Assembly: GCA_958296015.1 (NCBI GenBank)
Contig: CATQIH010000003.1
Location: 1 to 64,000, forward strand
DNA: 64,000 nucleotides
Origin: Cyclobacteriaceae bacterium
Lineage (GTDB): Bacteria; Bacteroidota; Bacteroidia; Cytophagales; Cyclobacteriaceae
Reading direction: 5' to 3'
The position numbers and the translations under genes are program-made. Below are positions 23,634 through 33,441 of this stretch, piece by piece; positions within the stretch are counted from its first letter, which is position 1, and every line of letters starts with the position of its first letter. The notes under the pieces are model-generated. The model saw nothing but the letters and a program-made list of their open reading frames with translations. It was not told where the DNA came from and did not search any database.

Positions 23634-26600
23634 ATGCCTATTCATCATATTCAGCCAAAGAACGCGCTTAACCAAGCGTACAGAAGGCAAAAAGTAACCA
23701 AAGAAGCTATTGACCATTTCAGCGATCAACTGAAGCTACTGATACAACGGGTAGAACACAGTGAAAGCGATGGAGAATCAGAAGAAAACTTCAAAAATCA
23801 CCTCACCAAATTTCTTCTGGATACCTATTATGCCGGTCGTTATGAAATTAATACCTATCAGAAGACAGACCTGGTAATCCATAACGACAAATCGGCCAAG
23901 AGCACGGTGGGCATATTGCTGGAGGTGAAGCGGCCTGCCAATAAACCGGACATGGTAACTTTGGAGAACCTGAATGCCAAAGCTTTTCAGGAATTGCTGC
24001 TGTATTATTTCCGCCAGAAAGACCAGCACAACAATGATCTGAAGTATGGCGTAATCACCAATATTCATGAATGGTTTATCATAGACGCGCAGGAACTATT
24101 CAAATACTTCTACCAAGATAAAGCGTTAAAAAAGGAATATGATGCCTGGAAGAACGGGCAGAAAGAAAGCAAGTCTACCGACTATTTTTACAAACATATT
24201 GCTGCTCCAGCCATTCAGGCCAAACAGGCGTTGCTGCCTTACACTTATGTCAATTTGCAGGACTACCTCAGCCTGATACATAAGCACGACAGCAAACAAA
24301 GCCATAAGCTTACAACGCTTTATAAGATGTTTTCTCCGGAACATCTGCTCAAACAATCTTTTGCCAACGACAGTAACTCGCTGGATAAGAAATTTTACCA
24401 CGAGTTGCTGCACATCATCGGGCTGACAGAAACCAAGGAAAAGGGCAAAAAGCTGATTCAGCGGAGACCTGAACACGAACGCGACGCTGGGTCTTTACTA
24501 GAGAATACCATTTCGGTGCTGGATGCGGAAAATCGCTTGCAACGCTTCCGCGAAGCAGCCAACTATGGCAACAACCGCGAAGAGCAAACTTTTAATATTG
24601 CCCTGGAACTAACCATCACCTGGATGAACCGCATCCTGTTTCTCAAATTGCTGGAAGCGCAGCTGATCAATTACCACAAAAGCCGGGAATATGCATTTCT
24701 GAACCAGCAGAAGATACATGATTTTGATGATCTGAATAGTCTTTTCTTCAAGGTGATGGCCAAAGAACTGAAAGACCGGAGTAGTAACTTAGAGCAGCAT
24801 TTTGGCAAAGTCCCTTATCTCAACAGTTCTTTGTTTGAGCCTACCGACCTGGAATACGACACTATTTTTGTAAGCAATCTGGAAGACCGGCTGATGTTGT
24901 TGGCCTACAAGCAGACCGTGCTGAAAGATGCCAGGGGCCAATCTATGAAAGGGGCGGCACTCGGTACGCTGGAATACCTTTTCCGCTTTCTGGATGCCTA
25001 CGATTTTAGTACAGAAGGTGGAGAAGAAATACAGGAGGAAAATAAGACGCTCATCAGTGCCTCGGTGCTAGGGTTGATCTTTGAAAAAATTAATGGCTAC
25101 AAAGATGGGTCTTTCTTTACGCCAGGGTTCATCACCATGTATATGTGCCGCGAAACGATCCGCAGGGCGGTGCTACAGAAGTTTAACCGGCAGTATGGTA
25201 TTCATTGTGAGACACTGGATGATTTGAAAAACTACGTCAACCGGCATTTTAAGACCACAGAGGTGCTGGTATTTAATGCTTTGGTCAACAGCCTGACACT
25301 CTGCGACCCGGCGGTAGGCTCCGGTCACTTCCTGGTATCGGCACTCAATGAGATCATTGCAATCAAATCGGAATTGGGCATACTGGCAGACAAGGAAGGG
25401 AAGACGGTGCCGGTGCAGGTGGAAGTGGTGAATGATGAGCTGATCGTGACCGATCGCAACAATGAGTTCTTCCGGTATGTGCCCGGCCAGCCGGAAGCAC
25501 AGCGGATACAGCAAACGTTGTTTCACGAAAAAGAAAATCTGATAGAAAGCTGCCTGTTTGGGGTGGATATCAACGAGAATTCTGTAAAAATATGCCGCCT
25601 ACGTCTCTGGATTGAACTGCTGAAGAACGCTTATTATACGCAGGAAAGCCGCTACACTGAACTGGAAACGCTGCCCAATATTGATATCAACATCAAAACC
25701 GGCAACTCGCTGCTCTACCGTTTTGACCTGAAAGAAGATTTGAGTGAGGTTTTCAAAAAGCAGCAGTTCAGCCTGACTACCTACAAAGATGCCGTGAAAG
25801 CCTACAAAACCACACATTCCAAAGAAGCCAAGCGGGAGTTGCTACAATTTATCCGCGAGATCAAAGAAGAATTCAAGACCAGCATTAGCAACCGCGACCC
25901 ACGCCGCGAAAAGCTGGCCAAACTCCGGGGGCAACTGCTGTTATTGGACAACAACATCGACCTGTTTGGCCAGCCGATCAAAGACCCGGGGTTGGTGGTA
26001 GCTGAGAAGAAGCGGCTGACCTTGCTGATTGCCCAGCGGGAAAAAGAGATAGAAGACATCCAGAACAACGCTATCTACCGGAATGCCTTCGAGTGGCGCT
26101 TTGAGTTTCCCGAAGTGCTGGATGAGAAAGGCAACTTCATAGGGTTTGATATAGTGATCGGCAATCCGCCATACATCCGGCAGGAGGAATTAGGTGATTT
26201 TAAAGGCTATTTACAGACCCGATACAAAACTTTTGCTGGTACAGCCGACCTGTACATATTCTTTGTAGAGCAGGGCATGAATTTACTGCGACGCAATGGT
26301 CATTTCACCTATATATTGCCTAACAAGTGGATGCGTGCCAACTATGGCAAAGCTTTTCGACGGTGGCTTAAACAATGGCAGTTGCGCCAGATCATAGATT
26401 TTGGTGATCTGCCGGTGTTTGAAGAAGCCACTACGTATCCTTGTGTGCTCAGTATAGACAAGCAAGCTCTGGCAAATACCTTCCGGGCAGCCGAGGTTGA
26501 CACCCTAACATTTGAAGCAGGCATGGAAGCATATCTTCAGCACAGGTTCAATACCGTGGATGCCGCGCTGCTCAGCGACGAAGGCTGGTCGCTGGCCGAC

Positions 26601-27446
26601 GAAAAAGCACAAAAGCTGCTGGAAAAAATAAAAGCCCAAGGCACACCGCTGGGCAAATATGTGCAAGGGAAAATTTTTTATGGAATAAAGACCGGCCTAA
26701 ACGAAGCCTTTGTTATTGATGAAGCGACCAAAGACAAACTGGTGGCAGAAGATCCCAAAAGTGCAGAGGTGATCAAGCCTTTTTTGGCAGGAAGAGATAT
26801 TAAGCGATACAAAACACCCGAAGAGAAAAGCTACTTGATCTTGTTTCCGAGAGGATGGACAAAGAAACGGGCAGGAAGAATAGAGGAAGGCAAAGCCTGG
26901 GATTGGCTACAAGCAAACTATGCTGCTATCAGCGAATATCTTGCTAAATTTAAAGAAAAAGCCGAAAAGCGTTACGATAAAGGTGATTTTTGGTGGGAAC
27001 TGAGAGCATGTGATTATTATGATGAGTTTGAAAAACCGAAGATTATTTATCCTAATATTTGCAAGCAGCCTGAATTTACTTATGATGGAGGAAGCTTTTA
27101 TACCAATCAAAAATGTTTTATCATCACAAAAATAGATATGGTTTTGCTCGCTATTCTCAATAGTAAGCTAACCTATTTTCTTTTTGATCATATACTACCC
27201 AAGCTTAGAGGCGATTTTTACGAACCTAGCTATCTGTATTTCAAAGATTTTCCTATTGCCAGATATGATGAAAGTAATCTTAACATTGACATAAAAAGTA
27301 AAGCGGAGAAAATACTTGCACTTAAAAAACAAAACCCCACCGCCGACACCTCAGCTTTGGAAGCAGAGATAGACCGGTTGGTGTATGCCTTGTATGGGTT
27401 GACGGAGGAGGAGATTAAGATGATTGAAAATTCGTTATATTCGTAG
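23634..27446 (+). CDS. Type IIG restriction-modification enzyme (Eco57I-like, nuclease and methyltransferase in one chain)
   Basis: A 1270-residue protein with three parts. The N-terminal PD-(D/E)xK nuclease has Asp79 (TDLVIH) and Glu97-Val-Lys99 (LLEVKRP). The central gamma-type adenine-N6 methyltransferase has motif I CDPAVGSGHFLVSALNEI near 560 and motif IV VIGNPPYIRQEEL near 840. The C-terminal target-recognition region includes GKIFYGIKTGLNEAFVID and the TRD-type segment KPFLAGRDIKRY. It should cut and methylate a specific asymmetric site and act as a stand-alone defence system. No separate specificity subunit is present. All motifs look intact. Confidence 0.92.
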   Translation: MPIHHIQPKNALNQAYRRQKVTKEAIDHFSDQLKLLIQRVEHSESDGESEENFKNHLTKFLLDTYYAGRYEINTYQKTDLVIHNDKSAKSTVGILLEVKRPANKPDMVTLENLNAKAFQELLLYYFRQKDQHNNDLKYGVITNIHEWFIIDAQELFKYFYQDKALKKEYDAWKNGQKESKSTDYFYKHIAAPAIQAKQALLPYTYVNLQDYLSLIHKHDSKQSHKLTTLYKMFSPEHLLKQSFANDSNSLDKKFYHELLHIIGLTETKEKGKKLIQRRPEHERDAGSLLENTISVLDAENRLQRFREAANYGNNREEQTFNIALELTITWMNRILFLKLLEAQLINYHKSREYAFLNQQKIHDFDDLNSLFFKVMAKELKDRSSNLEQHFGKVPYLNSSLFEPTDLEYDTIFVSNLEDRLMLLAYKQTVLKDARGQSMKGAALGTLEYLFRFLDAYDFSTEGGEEIQEENKTLISASVLGLIFEKINGYKDGSFFTPGFITMYMCRETIRRAVLQKFNRQYGIHCETLDDLKNYVNRHFKTTEVLVFNALVNSLTLCDPAVGSGHFLVSALNEIIAIKSELGILADKEGKTVPVQVEVVNDELIVTDRNNEFFRYVPGQPEAQRIQQTLFHEKENLIESCLFGVDINENSVKICRLRLWIELLKNAYYTQESRYTELETLPNIDINIKTGNSLLYRFDLKEDLSEVFKKQQFSLTTYKDAVKAYKTTHSKEAKRELLQFIREIKEEFKTSISNRDPRREKLAKLRGQLLLLDNNIDLFGQPIKDPGLVVAEKKRLTLLIAQREKEIEDIQNNAIYRNAFEWRFEFPEVLDEKGNFIGFDIVIGNPPYIRQEELGDFKGYLQTRYKTFAGTADLYIFFVEQGMNLLRRNGHFTYILPNKWMRANYGKAFRRWLKQWQLRQIIDFGDLPVFEEATTYPCVLSIDKQALANTFRAAEVDTLTFEAGMEAYLQHRFNTVDAALLSDEGWSLADEKAQKLLEKIKAQGTPLGKYVQGKIFYGIKTGLNEAFVIDEATKDKLVAEDPKSAEVIKPFLAGRDIKRYKTPEEKSYLILFPRGWTKKRAGRIEEGKAWDWLQANYAAISEYLAKFKEKAEKRYDKGDFWWELRACDYYDEFEKPKIIYPNICKQPEFTYDGGSFYTNQKCFIITKIDMVLLAILNSKLTYFLFDHILPKLRGDFYEPSYLYFKDFPIARYDESNLNIDIKSKAEKILALKKQNPTADTSALEAEIDRLVYALYGLTEEEIKMIENSLYS

Positions 27447-27465
27447 CAAGTATATACAGCATAAT

Positions 27466-27801
27466 ATGAAACCGTTGGGAGCAATAGCAGATAAAATAAA
27501 CGCATTACATGAACTATGTTTGAGGCATAGCGTGCAACAACTATATGCCTTTGGATCGGTGGCAACCGAATATTTTAACGCCGCTTCCAGCGATATTGAT
27601 CTAATTGCTATATTAGAACCCATGTCTCCGTTAGAAAAAGGAGAGCATTTGATCAACTTATGGACAGCGTTAGAGCATTTGTTTGGAAGAAAAGTAGATT
27701 TGCTCACAGATCAGCCTATCGAGAATCCTTATCTTAGAAAAGAAATTGAACAAACCAAGAGATTGATCTATAACCGCGAAAGCCAAGAAATACCTTTCTG
27801 A
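27466..27801 (+). CDS. mntA: MNT-type nucleotidyltransferase (antitoxin of an MNT/HepT pair)
   Basis: A 111-residue minimal nucleotidyltransferase. The catalytic signature is YAFGSVATEYFNAASSDIDL (GS-x-DxD) with a third acidic residue in RKVDLLTD. In MntA/HepT modules the MNT protein adds AMP to the HepT toxin tyrosine and inactivates it. ATG 27466, 19 bp after the restriction enzyme stop, is preferred over a TTG at 27424 inside that gene. The 3' end overlaps the hepT reading frame. The symbol follows the module name. Confidence 0.85.
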   Translation: MKPLGAIADKINALHELCLRHSVQQLYAFGSVATEYFNAASSDIDLIAILEPMSPLEKGEHLINLWTALEHLFGRKVDLLTDQPIENPYLRKEIEQTKRLIYNRESQEIPF

Positions 27802-28117
27802 TATATTAAAAGCTATTAGTCTTATCAAAGATTTTGTGTCTGAAACAGAAAGCTTCCTTGATTATCAAAACAATGCTAAAACAAAAAGTGCTGTAGAAAG
27901 GCAGTTGGCCATTATAGGCGAGGCCATCAATCAGTTTAGAAAAATTGAGCATGAATATCAATTGACGCACACAAGGCAAATTATAGACCTTAGAAATAGG
28001 TTGATTCATGCTTATGATAGTATAGATGATACTATCATTTGGACAATTGTTCGTAAACATTTACCAATATTAGCACAAGAAGTAATAATAAGCCTTGGAC
28101 AAACAGACGAATTGTGA
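27770..28117 (+). CDS. hepT: HepT-like ribonuclease toxin (DUF86)
   Basis: A HEPN-fold protein, about 115 residues, with the catalytic motif RNRLIHAYD (RxxxxH) and the Tyr that MntA modifies. Family-like sequence AKKYLSDILKAISLIKDFV lies upstream of the first ordinary start (GTG 27836), but a TGA at 27764-27766 and the lack of ATG/GTG/TTG leave only ATA at 27770 as the start of a full-length protein. Either an ATA start or translational coupling from mntA is used, or the true protein begins at GTG 27836 and is N-truncated. The overlap with mntA fits a toxin-antitoxin operon. Confidence 0.75.
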   Translation: MTAKAKKYLSDILKAISLIKDFVSETESFLDYQNNAKTKSAVERQLAIIGEAINQFRKIEHEYQLTHTRQIIDLRNRLIHAYDSIDDTIIWTIVRKHLPILAQEVIISLGQTDEL

Positions 28118-28281
28118 ACACATATCTAAGCTATTTGATATTGATCTTTAAAAAGTTGAGAGAAAAGAACGCTGCCAAGTTTTCAGCATGGATCAGTGAA
28201 TGACAAACTATAGCGTCAGTAGCCCATCTTCTGGGCCAAAACATCTACAAGCCAAATAATACTAACAATCGGCTCACGAGC

Positions 28282-28465
28282 TACAACTAGCAACATCCGG
28301 ATTGGCCGGACTTTACCTACAGTCTTGAAAGTATTGAGGAAATATGTCTCTATTGCTCATACATCCAAAGCAACAGCCACCAGGGATTTACAGCACCTTG
28401 TTGAAAGAAATGTTTTTCTGCCTGTAGGTGGAGGCTGAAGTACCCGCTACAATCTGAACCTTTGA
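28282..28465 (+). pseudogene. Fic-family (DUF4172) gene relic with internal deletion
   Basis: One frame at 28282-28335 reads YN-stop-QHPDWPDFTYSLES, matching the start of DUF4172-Fic proteins. A second frame reads VLRKYVSIAHTSKATATRDL then QHLVERNVFLPVGGG-stop-STRYNLNL and a final stop at 28463, matching the C-terminal winged helix of the same family. Some 300 codons between them, including the Fic motif, are missing, and two in-frame stops are present. It adjoins the toxin-antitoxin pair, so it looks like a decayed defence-island gene. Confidence 0.65.
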
Positions 28466-28627
28466 TACTTATCGTTTCCGGATCACTTTTTTACGGACAA
28501 TAGCAACTTCTTTGTCAGGTTAGCATACAAATTTATAGACGCCGTTGCCAGCGCACATACAGCACAATGCATCACTTCAACATAAATACGGTTTTACCTT
28601 CGCAAATGCCTTGCGTAGTCTGGTAAA
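28466..28627 (+). repeat. Diverged repeat, copy A (downstream of susD)
   Basis: This segment aligns in the same orientation with 33776-33957: ATCACTTTTTT, ACAATAG, CATACAAATT and a terminal block where 33 of 38 bases agree (28590-28627 against 33920-33957). Copy A lacks a ~20-bp stretch found in copy B. The conserved end can be read as GFTFANALRSLV. It starts immediately after the Fic relic. Function unknown. Confidence 0.6.
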
Positions 28628-28776
28628 GCATGTTTTTCTTTTTCCATTACTGCAAATCTACCGTTCTGGTGGGCGTTGCGCTACTTTTACTGCCTCATTA
28701 TGCATTCCCTGCATATATGTACAAATATGCGGGGAGTTTTCTTGACCTCTTATGCTAATTTTTAGACAGCCTACTT

Positions 28777-28815
28777 ATAGCAGGCATGAAATCACGATAA
28801 TTTCATACCTGCTAT
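28777..28815. terminator. Long hairpin downstream of susD, possible terminator
   Basis: ATAGCAGGCATGAAAT pairs with ATTTCATACCTGCTAT over a 7-nt loop (16 bp, one mismatch). It lies 11 bp past the susD stop on the minus strand. There is no good T-run on either strand, so it may act as an mRNA 3' stabiliser rather than an intrinsic terminator. Confidence 0.5.
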
Positions 28816-28825
28816 GAAAACAGTT

Positions 28826-30283
28826 TTATTCTTCCCACCAAAGCTTAAGTTTCATGTTGTTTTCTCCACCTTGCCGGTTGAGGGCTTCTTCAAAATGATC
28901 ATAATTCAGCGATTCTTCGGAAGATGGATAAGGCAGCCGGGTAGGAATAATACCATCGTTTGTGCCTGCTTCTGGTGTTTGAAGGGCTGGAATACCCGTA
29001 CGGCGCTGTTCGGTCCAGGCCTCTATGCCCTCGCCAAACAAAGCGATCCATTTCTGCTCCATTATTTGCTGGTAACCGGCTGCGCCTCCCTGATAGGCAG
29101 TCAGGGCCAGGTACGCATCGTCAGCAACAAGGCCATATTGCTGAAAGGAAGCTTTGATGCCGTTTGTATAGTTTTGAGCAGCATCTCCGGCAGCGGCAAC
29201 TCCTTTGTAGGCGGCTTCCGCCTTGATAAACAGCAGTTCTGCATACGACATCAGCATGGCAGGTGCCGTGGCCGCGGTGAAATAGGAACCTACTTTAGAC
29301 GTTTTGCTCAGTCCTAAGGCATTGGCTTCGCTGGCCTGTAGCCCGTTGGGAACGCCTACATATTCATCACCATCTTCTGGCAGATTTGCATAGATAGTCA
29401 GGCGGGCATCGTTCAGGGATTTTAATTTGTCTACCAGTGTAGCACTCACGCGGTGGTCATCGCGGGTGATGCGGTTCTGGTTGATAGGATTGTTGTTGGG
29501 TTGAGCAGGCAGATATTGCAGGGCCGCCATATCATCGTTGCTGGTAAATACCGGGTATTGGGCCGGGCTGTTCAGGATGCGCTCCATCTCCGCCTGCGCA
29601 TCGATAGAAGCGTTTGGCTTCTCTAACATGCGGTTAAGCAAACGAAGGCTGAGCGAATTGGCAAACATCTTCCACTTAGCCATCTGGTTATCAAAAAGAA
29701 TGTCGCCACTGATCTCCGTCTCATCGATCATATCGCTGGCGGCTTTTAGGTCAGCGATCATACCGGCATATACATCTTGCTGGGCATCGTAAGCAGGAGA
29801 AAGTTCATTGCTCAGTCCTTGCAATGCTCCGGTGTAGGGAATATCTCCATAGACATCTGTCAGCAGAGAAAATACCCAGGAGCGCATGATAAGGGCAACC
29901 GCCGTATAGTTGGCATTGTCACTTTCCTCACTCAAAGCATAAATACGCTGAAAATCTGCCAGCGATTCTATATAAAAATCCCGCCAGCTATTGTCGATGA
30001 TATCCTGGCTGATGATGTATCGGTCTACATCCGTATACTGGATACGTGCCCAATGCTGGGCAAACAGGTTGCCAATATCCTGCCCCAGGCTGTAGGTTGT
30101 CAGGCCGCCCCAATAAAGGTCTACGGCACTTTCTATGGCGTGGGGCAACAGCAGGTTGGGTGTTACTGTTTCCGCTTCGTTAGGATTTACGTTAGTCTCT
30201 TCAAAATCTTTGTCGCAGCCAGGTAGCAGAAAGAGTGCTAAGCACAGTGCGGGAATGAATTGTTTGATATGAAAATTTTTCAT
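28826..30283 (-). CDS. SusD/RagB-type outer-membrane nutrient-binding lipoprotein
   Basis: A 485-residue surface lipoprotein (LFLLPGCDKDFEETNVNPNE) of the SusD-like 2 subfamily: the opening NVNPNEAETVTPNLLLPHAI is diagnostic, and an alpha-helical TPR-rich core follows (SYAELLFIKAEAAYKGVAAA). It forms the lid over the SusC pore and captures a nutrient for TonB-dependent uptake. The partner susC ends 26 bp upstream. No hydrolase, sigma or anti-sigma gene flanks the pair, so the substrate cannot be named; members of this subfamily bind glycans or peptides. Confidence 0.93.
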   Translation of the reverse strand: MKNFHIKQFIPALCLALFLLPGCDKDFEETNVNPNEAETVTPNLLLPHAIESAVDLYWGGLTTYSLGQDIGNLFAQHWARIQYTDVDRYIISQDIIDNSWRDFYIESLADFQRIYALSEESDNANYTAVALIMRSWVFSLLTDVYGDIPYTGALQGLSNELSPAYDAQQDVYAGMIADLKAASDMIDETEISGDILFDNQMAKWKMFANSLSLRLLNRMLEKPNASIDAQAEMERILNSPAQYPVFTSNDDMAALQYLPAQPNNNPINQNRITRDDHRVSATLVDKLKSLNDARLTIYANLPEDGDEYVGVPNGLQASEANALGLSKTSKVGSYFTAATAPAMLMSYAELLFIKAEAAYKGVAAAGDAAQNYTNGIKASFQQYGLVADDAYLALTAYQGGAAGYQQIMEQKWIALFGEGIEAWTEQRRTGIPALQTPEAGTNDGIIPTRLPYPSSEESLNYDHFEEALNRQGGENNMKLKLWWEE

Positions 30284-30309
30284 CGTATGTCAAGAAAATT
30301 AAATGCAAA

Positions 30310-33300
30310 TTATAATTTAAAACTGATATCAAAACCAATGCTGCGGGTGGTAGGAATCTGTCCGCTTTCTACTCCTTGTGCATTGCTTTGGCTACCATAG
30401 TAGCTGGTTTCCGGGTCAATGTGTGGTATTTTACTGTACAACAGCAGCAGGTTGCGGCCAGTAATGGCTACGTTAATATCCCGGAAAGGAAGGTTTTTCA
30501 GTATATCGTTGGGAATGGTGTAGCCTAGCCGGGCCTCTCGCAACTTGACATAAGTACCATCAAAAATACCAGCTTCGTTGTTATACAATCCATAGAACGA
30601 ATGGTGGTACTGCTCTGAAGAAACGCTGACATCGTTGGGCACATATTCGGGGCTTTCGGCAGTGCCTGCATTTTTCACACCGTCGCCAATAATTCCGTCT
30701 TCACGCCCTGCCACCGTTTCGGCCAGTACGCCGGTGTAGCGGCCAATATTGATGGTTTGCGAGAAAATATCACCACCCCATTTGGCATCTACCAGGGTGT
30801 AGAGTGTAAAGCCTTTGTAGCTGAACGTATTGGAGATGCCTCCGATCCATTTAGGCGTAAAGTTTCCCAGGATGCGGCGATCGGCAGCCATTTGTGGAAG
30901 TCCATCCTGGAAAACAATCTGTCCGTCAGGAGCGCGAAGGTACTGGCTGCCAAAAAAAGTGCCGTAGGGTTGTCCTACCCGCGCTTCAATACCCATACCA
31001 CGAATAGCATCCAACTGGTAATTTTCCAGTCCGTCTGCCAGCTTGGTTACCTTGTTACGGTTTCTGGCATAGTTCAGCCCGATATCCCACTGAAACCCAC
31101 TGCTTAGCTGAATGGGTGTGGCATTGAGCTGTATCTCTACACCTTTGTTCGTTAATTCTCCTGCATTCAGTAGCTTGGAGCTAAAGCCGGAAGCATTGGA
31201 AATATTGACATTCAGAATCTGGTTCCGGGAAATCTGATTGTAATAAGTGACATCCAGGCCGATACGATTGGCAAAAAAGCGAATATCCACACCAGCCTCA
31301 AAAGAGGACGTAATCTCCGGCTTCAGGTCTGGCGACAGTAGTACGTTGCTTTCAGACACCGCTGGTGTGCTACCCCAGGCATCTTCAAAATTAAAAGTTT
31401 GGGTAAGCTGATAAGGATCGGTATCGTTGCCTACCCTGGCAAGTCCTGCTCGGAGTTTGGCAAACGAAAGCCAGTCAGATTGCACTTCAAACATATCTGT
31501 AAGGACAGCACTCACAGAGGCCGAAGGATAGAAATAGGAATTATTGGCCTTGGGTAGCGTACTTGACCAATCGTTACGGGCAGAAAGGCTCAAAAACAGG
31601 TAGTTGCGGTAGGACAGCTCGGCAGAGCCATACAAGCTGTTGACAATCTTTTGGGTAGAACGGTTCTCAGCTACGGGCCGCTGCCGGGAATTACCAAGAT
31701 TAAACACGTTGGGGATGGCTAGCTCCGAAGCATACATGTAGTTGCGCTGGTAATTATTGGAGCGATGATTACCACCGATATTTGCACTCAGGTTAAAATC
31801 ACTGGCTATTTCCTTATTCAAATTTAGCAGGAAATCCGAGTTGTTTTCTTCCACATAGATTTGCTCTTCGGCATAGTTGCCATAGCGGGTAGCATTGAAG
31901 CGGGCACCTTTGGTTTTGCGGCGGTCGTTGAAAAAGTCTGTTCCGGAACGCACCATCAGGCTAAGCCAGGGAGCAAATTCATAATTGGCCATGATGTTCC
32001 CGTATAACCGGTTCTTTTCGTTGCCCTTGGTGCTTTCGTTCAGCACATAGTAAGGATTATTCCAGTAGTTGTAGTTCCAGTTGAACTGGTCGGTGCTTTC
32101 CGGCTTAAGATAATCCTGTAGTGCTGCTATATCTACCTGTCGGCCAAACCAGGTGTGGTACAGCCCCCAGTTCTGGCGGTTGTCGCTGCCATCTTTGATA
32201 TAGTTGACGGTGGTACGGACCGAAAGTTTTGGCGTGAGCTTGTAACCAGCATTGACAGAGATAGTATTTCGGTCGTAATTGGTATTGGGTAGTATGCCGG
32301 TAGATTGCAGGTTGGTAAGCGACAACCGGAAATCTCCTTTATCATTGCTGCCCATCACCGCTACGTTGTTGGTAAAGGTTTTGCCGGTTTCATAAAAGTT
32401 CTTGACGTTATCGGGACGCGCAATCCAGGGAGTAGGAATCCGGTTGCCGTCTGCGTCTAGTGGAGAATCAAACTGTGGGATTAACTGGCCGTTCAGCGCA
32501 GGACCCCAGCTTTCATCAATGCCATCGCCCACACCGCCTCCTTTGCCATCTACAAATTCAAAGGTGCCTTTGGTGCCTTGTCCGTAGGAATTTTGATAAT
32601 CAGGAATACGAAAAGGGGTTTCAAAGAGCGTATTGGAGTTTACGGATACGCCAATGCCTTTAGTGCTTTTTCCACTTTTGGTCGTGATCAGGATGACCCC
32701 ATTGGCCCCCCGCGACCCGTACAAGGCGGCTGCCGAAGGGCCTTTCAATACGCTCATAGAAGCGATATCGTCCGGATTGATGGCCGCTGCACCGTTGCCG
32801 TAGTCAATAGAGGTAGAAGAACCATAATTGCCATTATCAATAGGTACGCCATCGACCACAAACAGTGGTTGGTTATTGCTTCCGATAGAACTGGCACCCC
32901 GAATCTGGATACGGGAAGAAGCACCCGGTGCCCCATTGGTACCGGTCACCTGCACACCGGCGATCTTGCCAGACATGGCATTGACCAGGTTGCTGGTACG
33001 AGCTTCATCCAGTGATTTTCCTTGTAGCTCTTGCACCGAATAGCCCAGTGCTTTTTTCTCTTTTTCAATACCAAAGGCCGTAACAACCACTTCCGAGAGT
33101 TGCTGAATGTCATCGAATAACTCCACATCAACGGTAGATCGGTCTCCAATATTGACTTCCTGAGAAACATAGCCCACAAAAGTAAAGATCAGGGTATCTG
33201 TATTTTCTGGTACTGCCAGGCTATAGGCTCCCTGAATATCGGTAATAGTGCCATTGGAGCTATTCTTTATCAGCACATTCACACCCGGTAGCGGTGTATC

Positions 33301-33441
33301 ATTTTCGTCGGTGACGGTACCGGTGATGGTCTTCTCAGGTTGTTGTCCCGGAGCCACTTCTGGTATTTTGGCGTGTAAAGGCCCTACTAATATGCCAATG
33401 AGTAACAGGGTAAGGTAAGTAAATTTCAAATTTCCATACAT
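30310..33441 (-). CDS. SusC/RagA TonB-dependent outer-membrane transporter
   Basis: A 1043-residue transporter: signal peptide, an N-terminal carboxypeptidase-D-like domain (GTVTDENDTPLPGVNVLIKN), the SusC box region LSEVVVTAFGIEKEKKALGY, a plug domain (NPDDIASMSVLKGPSAAALY, GSRGANGVILITTKSGK) and a 22-strand barrel ending RSIGFDISFKL. It imports large ligands with its SusD lid, powered by TonB. ATG 33441 (MYGNLKFTYLTLLLIG) is chosen over an upstream in-frame start at 33582, since the signal peptide begins there. Operon with susD. Confidence 0.95.
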   Translation of the reverse strand: MYGNLKFTYLTLLLIGILVGPLHAKIPEVAPGQQPEKTITGTVTDENDTPLPGVNVLIKNSSNGTITDIQGAYSLAVPENTDTLIFTFVGYVSQEVNIGDRSTVDVELFDDIQQLSEVVVTAFGIEKEKKALGYSVQELQGKSLDEARTSNLVNAMSGKIAGVQVTGTNGAPGASSRIQIRGASSIGSNNQPLFVVDGVPIDNGNYGSSTSIDYGNGAAAINPDDIASMSVLKGPSAAALYGSRGANGVILITTKSGKSTKGIGVSVNSNTLFETPFRIPDYQNSYGQGTKGTFEFVDGKGGGVGDGIDESWGPALNGQLIPQFDSPLDADGNRIPTPWIARPDNVKNFYETGKTFTNNVAVMGSNDKGDFRLSLTNLQSTGILPNTNYDRNTISVNAGYKLTPKLSVRTTVNYIKDGSDNRQNWGLYHTWFGRQVDIAALQDYLKPESTDQFNWNYNYWNNPYYVLNESTKGNEKNRLYGNIMANYEFAPWLSLMVRSGTDFFNDRRKTKGARFNATRYGNYAEEQIYVEENNSDFLLNLNKEIASDFNLSANIGGNHRSNNYQRNYMYASELAIPNVFNLGNSRQRPVAENRSTQKIVNSLYGSAELSYRNYLFLSLSARNDWSSTLPKANNSYFYPSASVSAVLTDMFEVQSDWLSFAKLRAGLARVGNDTDPYQLTQTFNFEDAWGSTPAVSESNVLLSPDLKPEITSSFEAGVDIRFFANRIGLDVTYYNQISRNQILNVNISNASGFSSKLLNAGELTNKGVEIQLNATPIQLSSGFQWDIGLNYARNRNKVTKLADGLENYQLDAIRGMGIEARVGQPYGTFFGSQYLRAPDGQIVFQDGLPQMAADRRILGNFTPKWIGGISNTFSYKGFTLYTLVDAKWGGDIFSQTINIGRYTGVLAETVAGREDGIIGDGVKNAGTAESPEYVPNDVSVSSEQYHHSFYGLYNNEAGIFDGTYVKLREARLGYTIPNDILKNLPFRDINVAITGRNLLLLYSKIPHIDPETSYYGSQSNAQGVESGQIPTTRSIGFDISFKL

